Below, in pieces: positions 58,703 to 64,000 of a stretch of 64,000 bases of DNA. The DNA is taken from contig JAFQQT010000060.1 of assembly GCA_017410455.1 (NCBI GenBank), positions 1 to 64,000 of the forward strand, written 5' to 3'. The notes under the pieces are model-generated. The model had not been told where the DNA came from and searched no databases. It saw only the letters and a list, made by a program, of their open reading frames with translations. Position 1 is the first letter of the stretch. Each line of letters opens with the position of its first letter. The translations under genes were made by a program, and so were the position numbers. The DNA comes from Clostridia bacterium (GTDB taxonomy: Bacteria > Bacillota > Clostridia > Christensenellales > Aristaeellaceae).

Positions 58703-60001
58703 TCAGCCGATGTACTCCTTGCCGCCCATGTACATCCGCAGGGCCTCGGGGATGCGCACGCGGCCATCGGCCTGGAGGTTGTTCTCCAGGAAAGCGATCA
58801 GCATGCGGGGCGGGGCCACGCAGGTGTTGTTGAGGGTGTGGGCGAAGTACTTGCGGCCGTCGTCGCCCTTGACGCGGATCTGCAGGCGGCGGGCCTGGGC
58901 GTCGCCCAGGTTGGAGCAGGAGCCCACCTCGAAGTACTTCTGCTGACGGGGAGACCAGGCCTCCACGTCGATGGACTTCACCTTCAGGTCAGCCAGGTCG
59001 CCGGAGCAGCACTCCAGGGTGCGCACCGGAATATCGAGGCTGCGGAAGAAGTCCACGGAGTTCTGCCAGAGCCTGTCGAACCACATGGGGCTCTCCTCGG
59101 GCTTGCAGACCACGATCATCTCCTGCTTCTCGAACTGGTGGATGCGGTACACGCCGCGCTCCTCGATGCCGTGGGCGCCCACTTCCTTGCGGAAGCAGGG
59201 GCTGTAGGAGGTCAGGGTCTGGGGCAGCTGATCCTCCGCCAGGATGGTGTCGATGAACTTGCCGATCATGGAGTGCTCGGAGGTGCCGATCAGGTACAGA
59301 TCCTCGCCCTCGATCTTGTACATCATGTTCTCCATTTCCGCGAAGGACATCACGCCCGTCACCACGTCGCCGTGGATCATGTAGGGCGGGATGACATAGG
59401 TGAAGCCGCGGTCGATCATGAAATCGCGGGCGTAGTTGAGGATCGCGCTGTGCAGGCGGGCAATGTCGCCCATGAGGTAGTAGAAGCCGTTGCCGCTGGT
59501 CTTGCGGGCGGAATCGAGGTCGATGCCGGAGAGGCGCTCCATGATCTCCACATGGTAGGGCACCTCAAAGTCGGGGGTGACGGGCTCGCCGTAGCGCTGG
59601 ACCTCGACGTTCTCGCTGTCGTCCTTGCCCACGGGCACGGTGGGGTCGATGATGTTGGGGATGACCAGCATGCGCTTGCGGATCTCCGCCTGCAGCTCGT
59701 CCTCGCGGGCAGCCAGGCCCTCCAGCTGCGCCTTGCAGGCCGCGACCTGCCCCTTGGCGGCTTCGGCCTGGGCAGCAGCCTCGGCGTCGCCCTTCTTGGC
59801 CTTGCCCATCAGGCCGCCGATCTGCTTGGAGATCACCTTGATCTGGTTGCGCAGGCTGTCAGCCTGCTGGATGGCAGCGCGGTACTCGCGGTCCATCTCG
59901 ATGACCTCGTCCACCAGGGGCAGCTTGTGATCCTGGAACTTGCGGCGGATGTTTTCGCGCACCACATCGGGGTTGGTACGCAGCAGATTGATGTCCAGCA
60001 T
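58703..60001 (-). CDS. serS: Seryl-tRNA synthetase
   Basis: A 432-residue class II synthetase charging tRNA-Ser. The N-terminal coiled-coil arm spans about residues 30-100. Class II motif 2 is in CFRKEVGAHGIEERG with QFEKQEMI, and motif 3 appears near PRMLIAFLENN. LYLIGTSEHSMIG is the usual serine-site region. The ATG at 60001 has AGGAGGAA upstream. Expression is probably controlled by the T-box leader at 60031-60267. Confidence 0.97.
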   Translation of the reverse strand: MLDINLLRTNPDVVRENIRRKFQDHKLPLVDEVIEMDREYRAAIQQADSLRNQIKVISKQIGGLMGKAKKGDAEAAAQAEAAKGQVAACKAQLEGLAAREDELQAEIRKRMLVIPNIIDPTVPVGKDDSENVEVQRYGEPVTPDFEVPYHVEIMERLSGIDLDSARKTSGNGFYYLMGDIARLHSAILNYARDFMIDRGFTYVIPPYMIHGDVVTGVMSFAEMENMMYKIEGEDLYLIGTSEHSMIGKFIDTILAEDQLPQTLTSYSPCFRKEVGAHGIEERGVYRIHQFEKQEMIVVCKPEESPMWFDRLWQNSVDFFRSLDIPVRTLECCSGDLADLKVKSIDVEAWSPRQQKYFEVGSCSNLGDAQARRLQIRVKGDDGRKYFAHTLNNTCVAPPRMLIAFLENNLQADGRVRIPEALRMYMGGKEYIG

Positions 60002-60030
60002 GATTCTTCCTCCTTGTTTGTCGCAGCAAT

Positions 60031-60267
60031 GAAAAAGGCTTCTCCCCCATACCCATGGGACGAGAAGCTCGCGTTGCCACCCAATTTGCCCGCGAAAATG
60101 CCATCGCGAGCCACCTTGATTGCGCTGTATCGGGCGACACCCGGCTGACTCCTCGCCAGCACCCTCCGGAAATGGAAAGCATGCCGCGTCCTGCTGATTT
60201 GCACCAACCATCAGCTCTCTTAAGGGACGTACGACAGGCCGTTTTCCGTCTAACGGGCTTATGTACA
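60031..60267 (-). promoter_or_regulatory. T-box riboswitch leader of serS
   Basis: On the minus strand the T-box sequence TGGGTGGCAACGCG (60070-60083) precedes a terminator GCTTCTC ... GAGAAGC followed by CTTTTT (60031-60068). The upstream part has a stem I with GATGGTTGGTGCAAATC; a TTTCC stretch nearby could be the UCC serine specifier. Uncharged tRNA-Ser would open the terminator. The T-box and terminator are clear; the specifier position is inference. Confidence 0.88.
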
Positions 60268-60273
60268 GGGGAT

Positions 60274-60302
60274 ATTATACACCGTCGCAGCCGCAAATGC
60301 AA
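60274..60302 (-). promoter_or_regulatory. Sigma-A promoter of serS
   Basis: Minus strand: TTGCAT (60297-60302), 17-base spacer, TATAAT (60274-60279). Confidence 0.85.
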
Positions 60303-60315
60303 GGGCTTTTTTCGC

Positions 60316-60344
60316 AAAATGGGGAGAGGCCGAAGCCCCTCCCC
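60316..60344 (-). terminator. Terminator of the sigma/anti-sigma operon
   Basis: Minus strand: GGGGAGGGGC, loop TTCG, GCCTCTCCCC, then ATTTT. It lies just past the stop of the anti-sigma-like gene and just before the serS promoter. Confidence 0.8.
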
Positions 60345-60361
60345 GGGATTCTGCTCAATGA

Positions 60362-61279
60362 TCAGCCATTACCGCCGGTCTGCATGCCGATATCAATAAT
60401 CTCACCTGTCACCGCATCGATGATAACATACATGTTCCAGTCGTAGCCATCATGATACAGGTACGCATTGACATGCCACTGATGATCCCCCTCGGAGGAC
60501 GCCCGCATGTCGCAGCGGAACACATCCATCTGCAGCGCGTCATCATCCGTCAGGCGGTAGGTGTCAGTCAGAGCCGCAACGGCCAGCTCTCGCGCCTGCT
60601 CCTCGCTCAGGTCGTTGGCGTCCAGCACAACATCCGGCTCGACAGTCCACACAGGCGCGGTATCAAACACCGGCGCCGGCGTGGGCGTTGCCGCAGACAC
60701 TGCGTCATCGCGGATGTTCACCCGGTAGTCCACCGTACCCGCATGCGTCCTTTCCCGCAGGAAGGTTTCCAGCTGCACCGGCCCCCAGATGGGCGCGTCC
60801 ATGTCGCCGGACTGCCATATAGCAGGGTCTGCGGCATCATAACTCCACGCCGCAGCAGGTTCGCCCTTCTCCGGCACCGTCACGATGTAGCGTCCCGCCA
60901 CCTCATGGCCATCCACCGCAACAACATCGCAGCGGAACTCGAACACCATGCCCTCATCAGTCGCTCGCACATCATGCGTGAACAGTCCCAGCGCGGTCTG
61001 CGACAGGCCGTACTTGTCCATCACAGCCTCCATCGCCAGCTTCAATGCGCTGGCTTCCGGGCTGTAGTTGAGCATCATCGCCGCCACCGCCACGGTAGAC
61101 ATGCACATCACAACAATCAGGGCAATCACGATACACCTGGCAAAGCTTGCCTTCATCTTCTTTTCTCCTTTCTCAACCTGCGCCGCAACGCGCTGGTACA
61201 GGAAAGGATTCCCTTCAAGCCCGATCAGGGTATGGTCGATGGCCTCCCTGAATCTCATTTTTTCCTGCTGCTCAGTCAT
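60362..61279 (-). CDS. Probable anti-sigma factor with PepSY-like C-terminal domain
   Basis: A 305-residue membrane protein. Residues 1-45 are cytoplasmic and helical (sigma-binding region), then one membrane helix (about 47-68, CIVIALIVVMCMSTVAVAAM). The outer part has a domain to about 190, a Thr/Pro linker and a C-terminal PepSY-like segment (NMYVIIDAVTGEIIDI). The gene follows the ECF sigma gene with an eight-base overlap, the usual arrangement for sigma/anti-sigma pairs. Its signal is unknown. Confidence 0.78.
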   Translation of the reverse strand: MTEQQEKMRFREAIDHTLIGLEGNPFLYQRVAAQVEKGEKKMKASFARCIVIALIVVMCMSTVAVAAMMLNYSPEASALKLAMEAVMDKYGLSQTALGLFTHDVRATDEGMVFEFRCDVVAVDGHEVAGRYIVTVPEKGEPAAAWSYDAADPAIWQSGDMDAPIWGPVQLETFLRERTHAGTVDYRVNIRDDAVSAATPTPAPVFDTAPVWTVEPDVVLDANDLSEEQARELAVAALTDTYRLTDDDALQMDVFRCDMRASSEGDHQWHVNAYLYHDGYDWNMYVIIDAVTGEIIDIGMQTGGNG

Positions 61280-61790
61280 GGTTTTCCCTCCCTTCCAGCT
61301 CCGTGCGGAGCCTCTCCCGGGCGCGGCGCAGGCGGTAGGACACCGTCGGCTGCATCACGCCCAGCGCGTCAGCAATTTCGTTTACGTTCAGATCCTGATA
61401 GTAGTACAGGAGGACGACCTCCCGTTCCTTTTTCGGCAGATTCATCACCGCCAGGGTCAGCGCGGATTCATCCTCCCGCGCTTCCTGCGCCCGGTCAGGC
61501 AGCATCTCCGGCGTCACCCGGCGCTCCACATGGCGGAACCAGAAGCCCCGCCGCATGTCCATGCAGGTGCGGATGGCGATGCGGGTCAGCCAGGTTTTTA
61601 CGCTGGATGCGCCCCGGAAGCTGTCCCAGGCGCGGTATGCCTTGATGAAGGTCTCCTGCACCGCGTCCTCCGCCAGCTGTGCATCATGCAGGTAGAGGTA
61701 ACACATGCGCAGCAAGGCCGTCTGATGGTCGCAAATCATCTGCCGGATGCTCTCTTCACGCTCGCTGTCAGGGCCCTTGACAACGCTCAT
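61272..61790 (-). CDS. ECF-type RNA polymerase sigma factor
   Basis: A 172-residue sigma factor. Region 2 reads LLRMCYLYLHDAQLAEDAVQ and TFIKAYRAWDSF; region 4 is LPKKEREVVLLYYYQDLNVN and EIADALGVMQPTVSYRLRRA (helix-turn-helix). The ATG at 61790 follows AAAGGAGG by seven bases. No confident autoregulatory -35/-10 could be assigned upstream. The partner anti-sigma gene overlaps its end. Confidence 0.95.
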   Translation of the reverse strand: MSVVKGPDSEREESIRQMICDHQTALLRMCYLYLHDAQLAEDAVQETFIKAYRAWDSFRGASSVKTWLTRIAIRTCMDMRRGFWFRHVERRVTPEMLPDRAQEAREDESALTLAVMNLPKKEREVVLLYYYQDLNVNEIADALGVMQPTVSYRLRRARERLRTELEGRENHD

Positions 61791-61878
61791 TCCCACACCT
61801 CCTTTCACCCTCTTAGACGCTGCAATTCCCAGAAATATAGAAGCACGCAAGAAAAACTGTTCATTCCGCGTTACATAT

Positions 61879-61887
61879 GATATAATG
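61879..61887 (+). promoter_or_regulatory. Extended -10 promoter of the GT2 membrane glycosyltransferase
   Basis: TGATATAAT (61879-61887) is an extended -10 with a consensus TATAAT. The -35 region is weak. The ATG at 61916 follows after 28 bases with AAGGAGG. Confidence 0.6.
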
Positions 61888-61915
61888 ATACCACGCCACG
61901 TCAAGGAGGCAGTTT

Positions 61916-62887
61916 ATGAAGAAACCCATCCTCTACATCGTCATCCCCTGCTACAACGAGGAATCCGTCCTCCCCATCACCAGCGGGATGTTCCTGGACA
62001 AGATCAACCAGCTTTCCGCTGAAGGCAAAATCAGCCCCGACAGCCGCATCCTCTTCGTCAACGACGGTAGCCGCGATCGCACCTGGGAGATCATCTGCGA
62101 CCTGGCCAGGCAGGACGAGCACTTCCTCGGCATCGCCCAGAGCCGCAACCGGGGGCATCAGGCTGCTGTGCTGGCCGGCCTGATGGAGGCGAAGGACAGG
62201 TGCGACATCACCATCTCCATCGACTGCGACGGCCAGGACGATATCAATGCCATGGACAAAATGGTGGACGAGTACCTGGCCGGCAGCGAGGTTGTTTACG
62301 GCGTGCGCAGCAAAAGAGACACGGACACCTTCTTCAAGCGCTTCACCGCCGAGGGCTTCTACAAGCTCCTGGCGATGATGGGCGTGGAGGTCGTTTTCAA
62401 CCATGCGGATTATCGCCTCATCTCCTCCCGCGCGCTGCAGGAATTCGCCAATTTCAAGGAGGTCAACCTGTACCTGCGGGGCATGGTGCCGCTGGTCGGC
62501 TTCAGGTCCACCAGCGTGTATTATGAGCGTCACGAGCGCCTCGCCGGCGAGAGCCATTATCCGCTGAAGAAGATGCTGGCCCTGGCCTTCGACGGCATCA
62601 CGTCCCTGTCCGTCAAGCCCATCCGCATGGTGTTCTTCGTGGGGCTGCTGATCATGCTCCTGTCCTTCATCGGCATCGTCTGGGCGGTGATCGCCGCGTT
62701 CATGGGCAAGAGCGTCGCCGGCTGGGCGTCCCTGGCCTGCATCGTGTGCTTCATGGGCGGCGTGCAGGCGCTGTTCCTGGGCGTCATCGGCGAGTATATC
62801 GGCAAGATCTATCTGGAGGTCAAGGGGCGTCCGCGCTACATCATTTCAGACAGAACGTGGGAAGAGGACGCAGAAATTCGGAATTGA
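61916..62887 (+). CDS. Polyprenyl-phosphate glycosyltransferase (GtrB/DPM1-like)
   Basis: A 323-residue GT2 enzyme. LYIVIPCYNEESVLP and FVNDGSRDRTWEII at the N terminus, the DCDGQDD metal site and KRDTDTFFKRFTAEGFYKLL are standard. Two C-terminal membrane helices (about 237-262 and 272-295) anchor it. Such enzymes load a sugar on undecaprenyl phosphate for later transfer outside the cell. It is single-gene, with its own promoter. Confidence 0.92.
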   Translation: MKKPILYIVIPCYNEESVLPITSGMFLDKINQLSAEGKISPDSRILFVNDGSRDRTWEIICDLARQDEHFLGIAQSRNRGHQAAVLAGLMEAKDRCDITISIDCDGQDDINAMDKMVDEYLAGSEVVYGVRSKRDTDTFFKRFTAEGFYKLLAMMGVEVVFNHADYRLISSRALQEFANFKEVNLYLRGMVPLVGFRSTSVYYERHERLAGESHYPLKKMLALAFDGITSLSVKPIRMVFFVGLLIMLLSFIGIVWAVIAAFMGKSVAGWASLACIVCFMGGVQALFLGVIGEYIGKIYLEVKGRPRYIISDRTWEEDAEIRN

Positions 62888-62894
62888 TGGCATC

Positions 62895-62923
62895 TTGACG
62901 ATTCCCCTCCCTTCATGTATAAT
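62895..62923 (+). promoter_or_regulatory. Sigma-A promoter of the HerA-like ATPase gene
   Basis: TTGACG (62895-62900), 17-base spacer, TATAAT (62918-62923), about 50 bases before the ATG at 62972. Confidence 0.85.
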
Positions 62924-62971
62924 GTAAGATAACGTATTCCGTTCACACAACCGATACAGGAGGTATGAGAT

Positions 62972-64000
62972 ATGCTTTACGAAGATAAGATTTGGGTCGG
63001 TACGGGCGAAAAGGCCGTGTGCCTGCTGCCGCAGATGGCCAACCGCCATGGTCTGATCGCCGGCGCGACCGGCACGGGCAAGACCGTCACCCTGAAGGTG
63101 CTGGCCGAGGGCTTCAGCGAGATGGGCGTGCCGGTGTTCCTGGCCGACATCAAGGGCGACCTCTCCGGCATGGTGGAGAGCGGCGTGCACTCCGATGCCC
63201 TGGCGAACCGCCTGGCCCAGTGCGGCGTGCCCTCCTTCCAGTATCAGGAGTTCCCCAGCGTGTTCTGGGACGTCTACGGCGAGCAGGGTCATCCCGTGCG
63301 CGCCACCGTGAGCGAGATGGGCCCGGTGCTGCTCAGCCGCATGCTGGGCCTCAATGACACCCAGACGGGCGTGCTGAACATCCTCTTCCGCGTGGCGGAT
63401 GACGAGGGCATGCTGCTGCTGGACCTGAAGGACCTCAAGGCCATGCTGGCCTATGTGGGCGAGAACGCCCGCGACTACACGCTGGACTACGGCAATGTGT
63501 CCACCGCCTCCATCGGCGCGATTCAGCGCGCGGTGGCCCAGCTGGAGGATCAGGGCGGCGACCAGTTCTTCGGCGAGCCCGCGCTGAACATCGCCGACTG
63601 GCTGCAGGTGGATGGCGCCGGCAAGGGCGTGATCAACATCCTGGCTGCCGATAAGCTGTTCCAGAGCCCGAAGATGTACTCCACGTTCCTGCTGTGGATG
63701 CTCTCAGAGCTGTACGAGCTGCTGCCCGAGGCCGGCGACCTGGACAAGCCCCGCATGGTGTTCTTCTTCGACGAGGCGCACCTGCTCTTCAACGACTGCC
63801 CCAAGGCCCTGCTGGAGAAGCTGGAGCAGGTGGTGCGCCTGATCCGCTCCAAGGCCGTGGGCGTGTACTTCATCACCCAGAACCCCTGCGACATCCCCAT
63901 GAGCATCCTGGGTCAGCTGGGCAACCGCGTGCAGCATGCCCTGCGCGCCTACACCCCCCTGGATCAGAAGGCCGTGCGCACCGCCGCCCAGACCTTCCGC
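62972..64000 (+). CDS. HerA-like/DUF853-type ATPase (partial, 3' end missing)
   Basis: The first 343 residues are present. Walker A is [14 protein letters not shown] (about 30-43), the region [12 protein letters not shown] follows, and Walker B is [11 protein letters not shown] (about 265-275). Layout and motifs fit the YjgR/HerA-like helicase family, found as hexameric DNA-translocating ATPases; the cellular role of this subgroup is unsettled. The ATG at 62972 has AGGAGG upstream. The gene continues beyond the window. Confidence 0.9.
   Translation, partial: MLYEDKIWVGTGEKAVCLLPQMANRHGLIAGATGTGKTVTLKVLAEGFSEMGVPVFLADIKGDLSGMVESGVHSDALANRLAQCGVPSFQYQEFPSVFWDVYGEQGHPVRATVSEMGPVLLSRMLGLNDTQTGVLNILFRVADDEGMLLLDLKDLKAMLAYVGENARDYTLDYGNVSTASIGAIQRAVAQLEDQGGDQFFGEPALNIADWLQVDGAGKGVINILAADKLFQSPKMYSTFLLWMLSELYELLPEAGDLDKPRMVFFFDEAHLLFNDCPKALLEKLEQVVRLIRSKAVGVYFITQNPCDIPMSILGQLGNRVQHALRAYTPLDQKAVRTAAQTFR

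Noticed and set aside
61790-61904. Upstream extension and ECF autoregulatory promoter of the sigma factor
   Set aside because: The extended N terminus has no ribosome binding site and overlaps the divergent promoter region; GGAAT and CGTCTA-like pieces exist but at unsuitable spacing.

Overview
The window is a high-GC stretch from a spore-forming member of the Firmicutes, most likely class Clostridia. The evidence is the forespore genes (spoIIR and spoVAA-AB-AC-AD-AE), a PASTA-domain Ser/Thr kinase with its PP2C phosphatase, a serS T-box leader, Firmicutes-style sigma-A promoters with 17-base spacers, S-layer-homology sequence on a secreted protease, and the 5' end of a 16S rRNA gene. A Christensenellales-like gut lineage would fit, but the sequence shown cannot fix the genus.

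Layout. 1-443: 5' end of a 16S rRNA gene on the minus strand with leader and strong promoter. 443-4650 (minus): an Eis-like acetyltransferase, a large secreted solute-binding protein and a small membrane protein. 4846-8414 (plus): spoIIR followed by the spoVA operon, with a candidate 43-residue ORF before spoVAC. 8555-9430: DegV fatty-acid-binding protein. 9488-14012 (minus): five-gene operon with an SH3-domain secreted protein, its shorter paralogue, a dCMP-deaminase-type enzyme, a GH20 hexosaminidase and a membrane protein. 14166-15852 (plus): SpoVB/MurJ-type flippase and two tRNA-Met genes. 15951-18015 (minus): MarR regulator with a palindromic operator, and an HTH-containing protein of unknown role. 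18233-22178 (plus): small membrane protein, then an AAA+ ATPase operon with two unrecognised partners.

22312-39304 (plus) is one long surface-polysaccharide operon with its own promoter and terminator. It opens with an unusual pair: a MotA/ExbB-type proton-channel protein fused to a degenerate EAL (cyclic-di-GMP) domain, and a MotB-like single-helix protein carrying a Pro/Thr/Gly linker and Cna-B/SpaA-like domains in place of OmpA. These are followed by a Wzz/BY-kinase-like protein, VanZ-like protein, Wzy polymerase, Wzx flippase, glycosyltransferases, an acyltransferase, the GDP-heptose genes (hddA, a guanylyltransferase-GmhB fusion, gmhA), a TagA/WecG transferase and a GT4 transferase. Convergent to it lies a minus-strand gene fusing an HD phosphohydrolase domain to an initiating phosphoglycosyl transferase. 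I infer a polysaccharide system controlled by cyclic-di-GMP and coupled to a proton-driven stator-like complex; this is the most novel part of the window.

40866-44270: secreted M16C metalloprotease with SLH sequence. 44445-56910 (minus): housekeeping cluster priA, def, fmt, rsmB, rlmN, stp, prkC, rsgA, rpe, a 25-codon ORF and a second m5C methyltransferase, in the order familiar from Bacillus and Clostridium. 57278-58134: two small genes, one with an HExxH motif in a membrane protein. 58135-58702: intergenic repeats. 58703-60302: serS with T-box. 60362-61790: ECF sigma factor and its probable membrane anti-sigma factor. 61916-62887: polyprenyl-phosphate glycosyltransferase. 62972-64000: start of a HerA-like ATPase, cut by the window end. 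No CRISPR array, transposase or prophage gene was seen.
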